Assembly (NCBI RefSeq): GCF_901933205.1
Contig: NC_044574.1
Span: forward strand, 2,606,501-2,670,500
Length of the DNA stretch: 64,000 bases
Source: Camarhynchus parvulus
Taxonomy: Eukaryota; Chordata; Aves; Passeriformes; Thraupidae
Direction of reading: 5' to 3'
Shown here piece after piece: positions 18,031 to 30,300 of the stretch. Positions within the stretch are counted from its first letter, which is position 1, and every line of letters begins with the position of its first letter. A program made the translations under genes and the position numbers. The notes beneath the pieces were generated by a model, which did not search any database, had not been told where the DNA came from, and saw only the letters and a program-made list of their open reading frames with translations.

Positions 18031-18294
18031 CTCAGCATCACCCAGGATCTCCTGGGATACCTCAGAATGACCCAGGATCTCCTGGGACACCTCAGCATCA
18101 TCCAGGATCTCCTGGGACAGCTCAGCATAACCCAGGATCTCCTGGGACACCTCAGCATCACCCAGGATCTCCTGGGACAGCTCAGCATCATCCAGGATCT
18201 CCTGGGACAGCTCAGCACCATCCAGGATCTCCTGGGACACCTCAGCATCATCCAGGATCTCCTGGGACAGCTCAGCATCACCCAGGATCTCCTA
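18031..18294. repeat. 30-bp minisatellite, nine units in exact register
   Basis: Units start every 30 bp from 18031 with CTCAGCATCACCCAGGATCT (or a one- to three-base variant) followed by CCTGGGACAG/C. Eight are full length; the ninth is broken after 'ctcct'. Thirty is divisible by three, so both strands stay open (LSIxQDLLGx on +, QEILGDAEVS on -). No start context or splice sites support translation. Confidence 0.97.
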
Positions 18295-18772
18295 AACTCC
18301 ATCCTGCACTTGCTGCTCCCTCTAGGATGCAGGATTCAGTTCCTGGGAAGCTCCTGCTGCCTCTGGCTCCCAGACAGAGCTGAGCTCACCCATCTGCTCA
18401 GTCTTGGCAGCAGGGGAGGGGAGGAACAACAATCCTTTTCAATCCAAGCCTGGTGTGCGCACAAAGAGCCCCGAGGATTCGTCTGGCACGGCCCCTGGTG
18501 GGGGAGGATGGCTGCTGGAGTGGGCTAGGAGGAGTTTTCCTCCTGTCCTGGCTCAACCTTGTGTTGGAAGTGAACATTTCTGACTGTCTGCAGCCAGCCT
18601 GCCGTGGCTGAGTGTCTCTTGCTCTCCATGGAGGTGTTCTCATCCCTTTTGTGCCTTTGGGAGTCCATCCAGCATTTCCAGCACAATTCCTGCCCTGTTG
18701 CAGAGAGCCTTCAGAGGCTGAGCCATGAGGACACTGGCTTGGGACTCATGGTTTTCTCCCAGCAGCTTTCCC
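18295..18772. other. Unique sequence
   Basis: Nothing recognised between the 30-bp array and the triplicated block. Confidence 0.5.
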
Positions 18773-19985
18773 ATTGCTGCCCAGGCCAGCAATCCACATT
18801 CCCACCCTACTAAGAGGACAACAAGGAGCAAATCAACATTTTCTTTGTGATCTGGACATTGGAGAGGTTTTCTGATCATTTAAATCCCTGTTTTTCTGCT
18901 CTGGGTGTGCAGTTGTCTGTGCAACCTCATCCAGACCTGTTTTCCTTCCTGTTCCCCCCTTAGTGTGGGCACAGAGAAGCTGTGGCTGCCCCTGAGAGTG
19001 CCCAAGGCCAGGCTGGACAGGGCTTGGAGGCAGTAAGGAAAACGGAAAGGTAAATTTGGTGTGTGCCAGGGTGGGGATGCAGGATGCTGGAAACTGGAAG
19101 GGTGAGGAGAGGTGAAGCTCTGGTGGTGGAGAGCAGCATTTGGGGAGATCTAAAGAGGGTTTACAGGAAGACTGGAGAGGGACTTTGGGCAAAGGATGGA
19201 ATTACAGGACAAGGGGGAATGGCCTAATGTGGATTGCTGCCCAGGCCAGCAATCCACATTCCCACCCTACCAACAGGACAGTGAGGAGCAAATCAACATT
19301 TTCTTTGTGATCTGGACATTGGAGAGGTTTTCTGATCATTTAAATCCCTGTTTTTCTGCTCTGGGTGTGCAGTTGTCTGTGCAACCTCATCCAGACCTGT
19401 TTTCCTTCCTGTTCCCCCAAGTGTGCACAGAGACTGTGCGCCCTGAGCCCAACGGCTGGCAGGCGGAGGCATAAAAAACGTAATTGTGTTCGGTGGGGAT
19501 GCAGGATGCTGGAAACTGGAAGGGTGAAAGAACTCTGGTGGTGGAGACAGCATTTGGGGATCTAAAGAGGGTTTACAGGAAGACTGGAGAGGGACTTTGG
19601 GCAAAGGATGGAATTACAGGACAAGGGGGACATGTCCTAGATTCCCCAGCCCGCAATCCACATTCCCACCCTACCAACAGGACAGTGAGGAGCAAATCAA
19701 CATTTTCTTTGTGATCTGGACATTGGAGAGGTTTTCTGATCATTTAAATCCCTGTTTTTCTGCTCTGGGTGTGCAGTTGTCTGTGCAACCTCATCCAAAC
19801 CTGTTTTCCTTCCTGTTCTCCCCAAGTGTGGGCACAGAGAAGCTGTGGCTGCCCCTGGCAGTGCCCAAGGCCAGGCTGGACAGGGCTTGGAGCCACCTGG
19901 GACAGTGGGAGGTGTCCCTGTCCATGGATGGGGTGGGATGAGATGATCCTTGAGGTCTCTCCCAGCCCAACCCATTCTGGAATTC
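18773..19985 (+). repeat. Triplicated ~400-460 bp block including CR1 sequence
   Basis: The string GCAATCCACATTCCCACC starts at 18789, 19249 and 19653 (offsets 460 and 404). Each copy continues with 'gagcaaatcaacattttctt' and 'ttctgctctgggtgtgcagt'. Copies 1 and 2 then contain CR1-like 'gactggagagggactttggg'. Copy 3 ends in a normal CR1 3' end (CAACCCATTCTGGAATTC at about 19968-19985). Copy 2 has a GC-rich replacement (about 19430-19490) where copy 1 has ordinary CR1. Confidence 0.9.
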
Positions 19986-21744
19986 TAAAGCAAAAGGTGA
20001 AAGATGCTTTTAGCTTTTCCTAAGGACAACACATTGCTTAATGGGTTGGAAACATCCTCAAGGCTGTCAGTCAGCCCTTGATGTGTTCACTGACACCTGC
20101 ACAAGGCTACAATTTAGGGAAAACCTGTCTCAACCAGACCATCACGCCAGATAAATTATTGTGACTTAATTGAATTGCCTTTTTTCCCCCCCTATTTTTT
20201 CCCCTTTCTTTTGTCTCTAAGTCAGAGGCTTTCAGTTATTTACGTATCATGTGAAGCCAGATTTCCTCTCATTTCCAGTGGAAGAAAAGGGAGCTGGTGA
20301 ACCCTGTCCAGAAAGAAAAGCTGCTGGGCTTTGGGGGAAATGGTGGTTTCTGGTTCAAAGCCCAGCCCTGGTGCTGAGTTGTTTGTGTCTTTGCTTCCCC
20401 AGCAGCTTTTTGCTGCTGTATCACTCCTGGTTTGCATGGAGAGAACACTCTGGATTCCTCCTTCCATGGAGCCTCATGCTTTTTTCCCTTGAAGGGGTCA
20501 CTTGATCCACAGAAAGGGCTTTGAACTTTTCTGTTGTGTTAAAAATCCATTCTTGGCCTCAGTGCTGTTGTGGAGCTGCCTCTTGTGGGAGAAAAGTGGA
20601 GAAAAAAGGCAAAATAATGGGAAAAAGATACAGAGTGAATCCCCTCTCAGGCTTGGGAGGAAAAGCTCAGCTAAAGAAGACTCTGAACGCCAAAATCCTC
20701 CCATCTGCTCCAGCTTTTTAGTTGACCCTACAGATGATGTAAAGGAAGGGGACAGCCTTGATTCAGCTGCTTAAATCCAGGTCAAAATGCTTAAAAACCC
20801 CAGTGTGAAGTTGCTGTGGGGCTGCAGATCCCTGCATGGAGCCCCTGTCCCAAATCAGCAGAGCAAGGAGCAGAAATTCCTCTGGTTTTCCTTCCAGGTG
20901 AGGATAAAAAGGAGGTAAGAGAAAGAAAACCAAGAGCAGAGCTGTTTCCCTGCTCCTGTGTTGCCTCTGCTGAGGGTTATTTTGGGATCTGAGCTGTGTT
21001 TTGTTCCCTTTTTGAGATACCTGAAATGTTGAGTTCAGAATATCTCAGGGGAAGGCTTAGAGGAAAAAAAAAAAGAATGGATTCAGCACATTTCTAGTAA
21101 AGTTACTGAAGTAAAACCTGAATTTAAATGTTAATGGAAATGGACCCCCAGCCTGGCTGTCCCAGCTTGTGATGCCACCTTGACCACAGGTGACCAAGTT
21201 CTACAAGGAAAGGAGAATTTCTGGAGACAAAAGTCCCTAAAATAGCTAAAAAAAAAAATTAAAAAAAACCATTCTGTTGTGTTTATAAAGCACAGGTGAA
21301 CAAAATTCTGGGTACAGCAGCTGGATCTTCTCTCAGCTCCTGGAAAGGGGAAACTGGACACATCCTTGGAGCCTGAGGCTAGGAAGTGTAAAATGAGGAA
21401 TGTTGTTGATCACTGGTTCCCCTGTTTCTGTTTGAGATCTGCAGAAGGTTCAGGGGTGCTTGATCCTCACCTGGCTCGTGGTCATTCCCAGGAACAGGAG
21501 TGCACCATCCTCTCCTCCAGCTGGATAATCAGGAATGCCACCAATCCATCACTGCATGTGAGGACTGGGTCAGTTCCCAGCCATTCCTTGCAGCAGGAAC
21601 TGCCCTGGGATAAAAAAACCTACATTAAATATCTCAGTATTTCCCAGCAGGGCTGGATTGGGATACCCTTGGGGTCTCTTGGGAACAATCTGCAGTCCAG
21701 CCCAATTCTGTGGTGCAAAAGAATTGGAGAACAACTTCTCCTTC
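19986..21744. other. Unique sequence
   Basis: No repeats recognised, other than poly-A runs near 21063 and 21248-21267. Short open frames only. Confidence 0.45.
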
Positions 21745-22196
21745 AGGAGGCAGTAAGGAAAACGGAAAGGTAAATTTGGTGTGTGCCAGGGTGGGCATGC
21801 AGGATGCTGGAAACTGGAAGGGTGAGGAGAGGTGAAGCTCTGGTGGTGGAGAGCAGGATTTGGGGAGACCTAAAGGGGGTTTACAGGAAGACTGGAGAGG
21901 GACTTTGGGCAAAGGATGGAATTACAGGACAAGGGGGAATGGCCTTAAGCTGAGGGAGAGAAGGTTTAGGAGGGATTTTGGGAAGGAATTCCTGGCTGTG
22001 AGGGTGCTGTGCCCTGGCAGAGAAGCTGTGGCTGCCCCTGGATCCATGGAAGTGCCCAAGGCCAGGCTGGATGGAGCTTGGAGCAACCTGGGATGGTGGA
22101 AGGTGTCCTTGCCCATAGGAGGGAGTTGGAAATGGTCTTTAAACCCCTTCCAACCCAACCCAACCCAACCCAACCCATTCCATGGTTCTGTGATTT
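21745..22196 (+). repeat. CR1 LINE, longest 5' extension, sharing the triplicated block's 5' part
   Basis: It starts with 'aggcagtaaggaaaacggaa', the same junction as in the 18773-19985 block (about 19029), then 'gactggagagggactttggg' and the CR1 core. It ends CATTCCATGGTTCTGTGATT. Near the 3' end a CCAACCC motif has slipped into five tandem AACCC (22151-22174). Confidence 0.9.
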
Positions 22197-23606
22197 TTTG
22201 GCTGCTCTGTTTGGGGTGTGGGATCTGTTTCCCCGTGCTCAGGGTTTGGTACAGCAGAGCCCTGCTCCATCCCATCACTGCACCACCAAAAAGAGGGAGG
22301 GGGAATTTTGCTTTCTCTGGGAACGAAACTCACAGGAGCAGAACCCCAGTAACCCTGGTGACCACATTTCATTTGTGCTGAGCTGAAAGGCTGGCAGGAG
22401 AAGTCCTTTCCTCATGGATGCACCGAGCACTCCGTGTCCCCACGGAGGGGAAGCAGCACAGCAAGGAGGCAAGGACGACTCTGGTGAGGCAAGAAAAGCG
22501 TTGTCAATGTGGTGTCACGGGGTTCTCATTACTCCAGTGCTCTTGGCACGTCCCTCCTGAGCAATTCCACTCTTTGATGCAAGGAGAAGTTGTTCCTTCT
22601 CCCCTTTGTTCTTGCCCAACGTTACGTCCCATGGAGATTTGTTTTTGTAGCTCCTGGAGATGAAACAACCCCTGAGTGAAAATGCTAACGAGGTGTCCAT
22701 GCTCAGATGGCTTTGTAAAAAAGGGGGTTGTGCTTTAAATCTTTAATCATGTTGGATTTGGGAGGGATTTTTGCCCAATCTTCAGCCTACCCAGGACAAT
22801 ACCTGGGTTCTGTTATAGGAATGCCCCTTTGCGGCTTTCCTTTGGCTCTGGAAGGTCTCTCCTGCCCTGTGCAGAAATTCCTGCTCATAATTTCCTCCCT
22901 TTTCCTGCTGGAAGTGAGACTTCCACAGCCAGAGTTTTGACTTGTGCTGTTTCTTCCTTCTCCTCCTCAGGGAATTCCCAGACTCCTCTTTCCCCATGTT
23001 CCCAATGTTGTGTCTCCGGTCTGGTGAGGAGGTTGGCACCTCCAGATGTCTGTTTAATCTCCAGCCCCTCCTGTGCTCCAGGCCCTCTGGAGACACATCT
23101 CACATCTCACATCTCATATTTTTAACCCTTCCTGCCTCCCACTCGTCTTCCCAAGCCAGATCCCCTGGGAACTCTCTGAACGAGATTGTTCTCACTTACA
23201 GAGTCTCTGGTGACTGCACAGAAGAGCTTAGCTCTGCTTTCAGAAATAAACTTCTTACACCTATTTTTCTTGTCTATACCCAGTTTTTTTTCCCTTGCAT
23301 TTTCACATGAAATCCCAGTTGTCAGGCCAACAAGGGGAAGTTTGAAGCCTATTTGAATTTTAACTTGAAGTGGATGATTTTTTTTTTAATTTTTTTTTAC
23401 ATCTTTCTGTATTTTGAAGTCCTTTGGGCGATGTTAGGCCTGTTTTTCACAGTGCATTCTCTGACCTGATTGACCAAAGTTTTTGTGCTGTTCTCATACA
23501 AATTTTGGAACTTTTTTGATGACGTGCAGGCTTTTATTTAGTCTGGTATCTTAAAGCTGTGTGTCCTACCCCCGTGCAGATATTGTTGCTGCTGTATCCC
23601 ACACTT
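22197..23606. other. Unique sequence
   Basis: No supported feature. A short ACATCTC triplicate at about 23096-23118 and a region with 'cagaaataaacttcttacac' at about 23242 were looked at, and neither could be assigned. Confidence 0.4.
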
Positions 23607-23668
23607 GATGATTGGACTGGATGACCTTGGAGATCTTTCCTAACCTCAAGGATTCTGTGATTCCGTCA
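23607..23668 (+). repeat. CR1 LINE 3' terminal fragment
   Basis: Short 3' end: 'ttggactggatgaccttgga', then CTAACCTCAAGGATTCTGTGATTC. Confidence 0.7.
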
Positions 23669-24621
23669 CCCCCAAGCTGCGGGAGCAGCACAGGGGAGCC
23701 TCTCATCCAAGATGAACCACAGAGTGGGGTGAAACCTCCTTGTTTTGGGTTTGTGTGGCCAGGTTTTGCTAGCCAGGGGCTACAGGGCTGGCTTCTGGGA
23801 AGCTGCTGGAATAAATTAAATTAATTCCCCCAGCTGAATCTGTTTCACCCACGGCGTTAACTGGTGAGTGATTCCTGCTCAATTTTTGGCCGTGCTCAGC
23901 TCGGTGCCTGCCTGGAGGCCTCCTCCTGACTTTTTGAACCGAGTTTGCTCAGAACAAGGTGTGTTTTATAGCTGCAGGTATGTGCTGTAATCTCCTTCCC
24001 CCTGATTTAATCCTGCTGGGCAGAGAGGAGCAGAGATGTGTGGGTTTGTTCTCATTGTTGTTCCACCAGTGACGCTCAGCCCAGGGCTGTTATTTTTGGA
24101 GAGTTTGGTGCTCGTGTTTATTGCGGAGGCTCCTCGAGCTCTGGGGCTTTGAGGTGCATAAATCTAAATAAAAAAAATAAGGATGACATTTTAAAATAGG
24201 TTGCATGCTCTCCCCGAGTGTGCAGAGAGGAAATATGAGTAGACTGACTTCAGATACTTCAAGTTAAAAAATCCCCCGTGGGAGTGTCATTAAAGTTCTC
24301 AGCACCTCCAGGTAATTGTATTCTGACATAAGTTGTTTGGACCACAATTCAAGGTAACTCTAATCTGGACCTCATTACGACGGATAAAGAGGAATTAATC
24401 ACTGAGCTGGAAGCAGGATTGTTCCCTGGAGGCGTGTGGTCATGACCTGCCTGCTGAAATTTGGGCAAGGATGGGACAGTTGGAGCTAAAATCCTGTGTG
24501 GAAACACAGATACAGGGAGAGGCTCAGGAGGGGTGGGCAGCACAGCTGACAAAAGTTAATGGGAAAGGAAGGATTGGGAAGGAAAAGGATATGGAGAGGG
24601 GGATGGAAGTGGGAGCTGAGA
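23669..24621. other. Unique sequence, part of it resembling a conserved non-coding element
   Basis: About 24060-24420 is repeat-free, low in CR1 motifs and rich in homeodomain-type cores (AATTAATC, TAATTG) with retained CpGs. Conservation itself cannot be seen from one sequence. Confidence 0.25.
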
Positions 24622-24795
24622 GTCATGGAATTGGGTTGGAAGAGACCTCAAACACCACCCAGTGCCACCCTCTGCCATGCAGGGACACCTTCCACTGTCC
24701 CAGCGTGCTCCAAACCCTGTCCAACCTGGCCTTGGGCACTTCCAGGGATCCAAGGGCAGCCACAGCTTCTCTGGGCACCCTGTGCCAGTCATTTT
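24622..24795 (-). repeat. CR1 LINE 3' fragment
   Basis: Begins 'gtcatggaattgggttggaa' and ends 'gggcaccctgtgccagtc', where it is truncated. Confidence 0.87.
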
Positions 24796-25099
24796 TCTTC
24801 TCCCAGACAAAATTCTTCCACAAAAACCAAGAGAAATTACAGTTTTTGGGAGCCTGCTGGGTCTGCAGGTACAATTTCCCTTCCAGAGCTGCCCCTGGAC
24901 AGTGAAGAGCTGGGAAGCTCCCAGGAGCTCTGGAGGAGCAGCATTCCATTTCTCCTTGGAAAGGAAGGCTCATGTCCAGGTACTCAGCTGATGGGGGGAG
25001 TTTGGAGGACAGCAGCCACTTCCAGCAGTTTTCCAGGCTCTGGAAGGGTTGGATTGTCTGCTCAGCCTTGTGGAGAGCAGAGGGTTTTTTTGTCTAGGG

Positions 25100-25278
25100 T
25101 TATTCCCATCCCTGGCACAGCTGCCCAAGGCAGTGGTGGAGTCCCCATCCCTGGAGGGATTCAAAACCTTGTGGATGTGGCACTTGGGGACATGGTCAGT
25201 GGTGGCCTTGGCAGTGCTGGGGGAATGGTTGGACTGGATGATCTGAGTGGAATGATGGAAGAAATGATTCTGTGAGTC
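25100..25278 (+). repeat. CR1 LINE 3' fragment (subfamily with GATGTGGCACTTGGGGACATG)
   Basis: From 'cccatccctggcacagctgc' through GATGTGGCACTTGGGGACAT to a diverged end 'aaatgattctgtgagtc'. Confidence 0.87.
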
Positions 25279-26132
25279 TGATTCGGAAAGACACACACGG
25301 GGTCTGAAGTCCCACTGTGCTTCTCTTTCCCTTATCATTTATTCTGATATGGAATATTCAGAATATGGCTGAAAATAGAAAGATCTGGGGAACTTCTTAA
25401 CTGTTCTCCAGGACCACAGGCAGGAGTTCAGCTGATCCTGACTGGAACAAGCTCTTCCTCTGGTTGAAACTGGTCCTTGTACTTTGTTCTTCACCACAGC
25501 AGCGTGGCCCCAGCAGGTTCCATGTCCAGTGTGGATCCTGGTGTTTTACCTCTAGTAATTATTTCCTGGCCTGGAAAAGGTTCAAACTGACTTGAGCTTT
25601 TGGTACAACTCAGATTTAAATTGCCAGACCTGAAGAAAGCAAACCCTGTCCCCCCACTACCTTTGGTACAGCATCCAAAAAATAGCCCAATGTTTTTTCC
25701 TTCATTATTGCAACCAGAATCCCCCTTTGAAGCATCAATCCAGGCCAGGTATGGAGCAATATTCCCTCTGTGCATCTTTTAACCCACCAAAGTAGGAACA
25801 TGGGGCTGTCTTTCAGGAATTTGGGGGTTGTCAGAGTTTAAGGGCAGAGTTGCCAGTGCTTTCCGTCCAGTGATGGGATGTTTTGCTTCCTTCCTGTTCC
25901 CTCTCTTTGTTTCAATCCTTTTTATATGAATCCTCAAGATTTACACACCATCCTTGATAATGAAAGCCTGGGAGATATTTTAAAGATACAGATGATAAAA
26001 TACTTCATCTCTACTTTCTTTCCCCTTCCCTCTGCCCAAACAAGAAGGCTTTCCTTGTTTTACTATATATTTACATTAAAAAAATCTTGCTGCCATCTGA
26101 AGCTGCTGGCTCCACTTTGGGCTTTCTTGGGT

Positions 26133-26165
<33 letters not shown>

Positions 26166-26929
26166 CATTTTTTTTGTTGTTGTTATCCTCTGGAGAGAAG
26201 GAAACAGCGCGGGTTTCCAAGTTCCTTGAATAAATGTCAAATAAAACATTCCAAACAATTATTCAAGCTGGTAATAAGCAGTGAGACATCCTTCCTGTAG
26301 AGAAGCTGAACAATGGTTTCCTCTGACAGAAGCACAATATTAGGAGCCTTCCATATGTTGGTGCTGATTTGAACGGCGGCAGCATCTCCGAGAGGGACCC
26401 GAGGCCCCAGTGAGTATCTGGATATCCTGTGGGAAGAAAAGCTCTGTGGGTAACACCCTGACTGCCCCTGAAAAAAAATTATCTGGGAGTTTTGTCCCTG
26501 TCTCCTCAACATCCTCCAGTTTTGAGAGTGTTTGCTTCCTTCCCTGGGATTTTCAATCCTTCCCAGCACATCCAGGGAGGCAGGTGAGCCATCCCTCACC
26601 TCCAGCTCCAGGATGGCCTCCAGGGAGGAGCAGCACTGGCTCCCAGTTTGACCAGTTTGACCAGTTGGATGTGTGTCCCTGCAGCCCTGGTGAACACATC
26701 CCCTTCCCCTTTTTGCTCCAGCAACACCCCCTCTCCTCCATGGGCTGTGTTCCCCGGGGAAGGGATCCCACCTGGGATGGGAGAAGCAGCAGATAACAGC
26801 CACAGATATCGACAAACTCCTTATTTTCCTTCTAAATTCCTTATTTTCCTTCTAAAAATTGGGCTTCTCCCAATTTTTAGATGCCCAAATGTAGGAGCAC
26901 AAAGCTCACCCTGACTTTCCTCCTCAGGT
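25279..26929. other. Unique sequence with a long poly-T tract
   Basis: Contains an uninterrupted T run at about 26132-26161 and a perfect hairpin at 26852-26880. No coding feature supported. Confidence 0.45.
26852..26880. repeat. Perfect 12-bp inverted repeat, 5-nt loop
   Basis: Arms CTAAAAATTGGG (26852-26863) and its exact complement at 26869-26880 around CTTCT. It is preceded by a small tandem duplication of 'ttattttccttctaaattcc' type sequence (26820-26855). Confidence 0.93.
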
Positions 26930-27330
26930 GGTGACCAGGATGGGCCTCTCCAGGTGAAGCTGGCACTGGTGGTGTTGTCCTTGTTCAAGCTGGTGGCCAC
27001 CTTGGCTTTGGGGACATGTGGAAGGTGACAGTGGGGGCAGAGTGGCTGTGGATTTGTCCTGGCTCGAGCGGTGGCCCCAATGGGCACATGTGGGGTGGCA
27101 CTGGGGACAGTGATGTGGATTGTTGGTCGAGCACTTTGGCACTGGGGCTGTCAGAGTGGCACTGGGGCGTTTGTCCTTGCTCGAGCTGGTGGCCACCTCC
27201 ACACTGGGGACATGATGTGGAAGGTGACAGTGGGGTCAGAGTGGCCATGGCTTTGTCCTTGCTTGAGCTGGTGGCCACCTCCACACTGGGGACACGTGGA
27301 AGGTGACAGTGGGGGCAGAGTGGTTGTTGT
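26930..27330. repeat. Degenerate ~80-bp tandem repeat, about four units
   Basis: The block 'tttgtccttgctcgagctgg' followed by TGGCCACC recurs near 26976, 27053, 27169 and 27252, with intervening 'gtggaaggtgacagtggggg'. Spacings of 77, 116 and 83 bp show imperfect periodicity. Confidence 0.8.
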
Positions 27331-30300
27331 TGGAAAGGCTGTGGTTCCTGGAGCTGGTCCCAGTCCTGCAGTCCAAGCTCAGCCCCCAAGGGAAGAGCCT
27401 GTTCTGGTTGATGGGTCCCAAACAAGGAGTGAGGAAATTGGCCACGTTCCTGGTGTGGTGCCTCCTAAATCCTGCGCAAACATGGACAGCTGGGAGTGAC
27501 CCTGGAGAGGCCAGAGCTCCTCAGGTAGTTCTTGCTCAGAGCAGCATCTAAATCTTTATTAACCAGCTCAGACATGGCCAGAAAAAGGTCAGGATGTCTG
27601 GAGAGTCAGGAGCAAATTTCCCCTTTGGGTTGCTCTCCTTGATGCCAAAATCTCTCAAATTTCAGTGAAAACGCCAGAAATTAAAAGGGTTTTTGGGCAA
27701 TTTTTCCCTGTTGTGTGGCCCCAGGCATTGGAACTGGTAGAAGCACACCCAGCTGTTGTCCTGGGAGTCAGTGAGGTCAAACAGGCCCTTGGCTGGGGTA
27801 GTCACCTCAATGGTCACTTGTTCACCGTCACCATCCCATGAACATCCTCTCCATTTGTGGTGTCCTGGATTTTGGAGAGCTGGAGGTGAACCCCGTTCCT
27901 TGCTTGTAAGAGATCCCAAATCACTGCCATGTTTTAGGAATTAATTTAATTTTCCCGTTATTATCATTAGCAGTGTTATTAAAGTAATTTTTCTCTAAAT
28001 TTTGGCCTCCCCAAATCACAGAAACCCACAAGCTTCTGGCTCAGGGTGTGTGTGCTGACCAGGAAAGAGGGCAGAGCAGGAGGTCCAAAGGGGAGGTGTT
28101 GGTGGTACAGCAATGCTGGGGCTCTTTCCCAAAGGTTTTTTCTCCTTGGGTGGACATCATCAACCTCCTGCTCAGGATGGTCACCAGCAGCAGCTCAGTC
28201 TGCTCCTCCAGGCTTTAAAGCCACCCTGGACCCACCTTCCCAGCAGAAGCAAAGAACCCCTGGCGAGGTCACTGTGGAGAAGAAGTGTTGTGGTGGCCTT
28301 GGTTTTACCCCAACCCTCCATGTGCTGTGTCCTGCTCCTCACAAACCCACCCTGCAGTACAAGGGACCAGTTTTGGGTGCAGGCAGCTTTCTCAAGGGAT
28401 TTCCCTCTGCTCCTGGGCAGGAGGGATATCTGGCTGAATTTGCAATGGGGACAGAAAAAGGTTTCCCAGGCCCTGAGGAAGTTGAGGTTGAGCACCTCAC
28501 GAGCTCCATATCCCACACGAAGCCACAGGTACGGGGCAGCCTGGCTAGAAAACCCTTGTTAAATGATATTTTTGACCTCTTTATTTCCAGGTATAACCAA
28601 AACCATGGGGAAAACAGGCACAGAGAGCAAGGCTTGGAGTCCTTTTAGCTTTGCAGAGCCTGGCAGTGGCACAGAGCTGAGCTGCGTGCTCGACCCCGCG
28701 CCCTCGAGGGCCATGCAGATGAAGCCTGCCCTGCATTCCCCAGGCTCCCCGAGTGCCCAGGGATGGATTGTCTCACATCCAGCGTGTGGCTGCTCTGCAT
28801 CCTCCCATCCTCACCACGGTTTTGCTGGAGAGAGGGGAGGAGGGAGCCCCGGCCCAGCGGGAGCCCTCGGCCGAGCCCGGCACCCGCGCTCTGCACAATG
28901 TCCATTTGTTCTGGGTGCTAACACGAAATGACAAAAGACTCCAGATTCATGCTGAACAAAATTGTCCCCTTGCTAATTATTAGATTATGAAATGTGTTTC
29001 ATAATGTAATGAATAATGGGGGGGGACGTTGGCTTATTTCAATTTTTTTTTTCCCTGCTTGAATCTGGATTTTTTCATTGTTTGCCCCGGAGTTTTTGTT
29101 GGTAGGTTGAAACAGAGATGCGAAAAGAATGGGAAAGGCTGGGTTTTATTTGTGCCTTGCCTGTTTAAGCTGTGACTTGGCTCACACAGTAAGTGCAAAC
29201 AATTCTCTCCTGGCAAGTGTTCAGTGGAGACATTACTGATGACAGACTTTATTAAGTGCAGGTTTGCTTGTTATTAAATTCGCTCTGTGCTTGTTTCCGA
29301 AGCTGCTGGCCCGGCCGGCTGCATCCCATTAAGATCTTTAGGAGGAAAGAAAGGAACAGAACATTGTCTGCAGCACAGCCAGCGATGAGGTGATAGGGAA
29401 GCCAGCACTGGGGAAGGAGACCCAAGGAGATAATTAATTGCTACGTTTTAAAACAAACATTTGTTTGGTTTATTGAGTTAATTCGAGCCACCCCTTGGGG
29501 ATTCCTGGTTTCCAGGTGAAGCTGGGCATGTGTTCCCATGTCAGCACGCTCAGGGCTGTGGGAGGTCAATGTATGTTGCATTAATTGTTTGGTGGGGGGA
29601 GAAAAACCACCATTAAAGCAGAGGCATGTTTCTAATTTCTCAGAGCCTTGTTTAAACTCTTCCCTTTTCCCATCCCAGCTATTGTATGGACAGCACGCCG
29701 CCAATGACAGCCTTTCTATGCAAAATAAATATCTTACAAACTCTTAATGTCGTGATTGAATGCCTGCATTGCTGCAGTTCCCAACTCTAATTGCCCAGGC
29801 CATGTTAAAAATGAAAAAGTTTGAGTGTCCAGCAGGTGGGTGCCAGGTATTTCCTGAAAATCAGGTCCCTTTTCAAGGCGTCCCAGCTCCAGATCCCATC
29901 AGAGGGTGATTTGTGTGAGGAATCTTGGCCGATAGTTTGGAAGCACTTGAAGCAAATGGGAGCTGCTCAAATTTAATTGATCCACAGTAGTCAAAGAGGA
30001 AAAATAGGCTGATTTTGCCCTGAAGATCTCAAGAGTTTTTAGACTGAGATTTTTCAAGTGTACCCTGTGAGGTGATATCTTGCTCCCATCAGCCTAGATC
30101 AATATAACCATAATTTTGGATCAACAACTGGTTTGGTGTAGACATCTGGGGTATTTTTTTCTCAGTCTGAGTTTTCAATTTGTTCTTTAAAGCACATTTC
30201 TGATATGGAGTTTGGTGTAGATATCTGGGGTTTTTTTCTCAGTCCGAGTTTGCAACTTGTTCTTTAAGGCACATTTCTGGTATGGAGCTGGCTGTTGAGG

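Noticed and set aside
18031..18294. CRISPR-like array of 30-bp repeats
   Set aside because: Repeats are directly adjacent with no spacers, in a vertebrate genome. It is a minisatellite.
22151..22174. Telomere-like AACCC repeats
   Set aside because: The unit is AACCC, not the vertebrate CCCTAA, and it lies exactly at the CCAACCC motif of a CR1 3' end.
22690..23320. Possible further LTR ('cagaaataaacttcttacac' near 23242)
   Set aside because: No second copy in the window, no TG/CA ends with target duplication could be fixed.
24559..25275. Open frame of 238 codons on the plus strand
   Set aside because: Spans two CR1 fragments in opposite orientation; no conserved protein pattern.
28046..28648. 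Open frame of 200 codons on the plus strand
   Set aside because: Low-complexity Pro/Gly/Ser composition, no splice signals or known domain; overlapping open frames on both strands.
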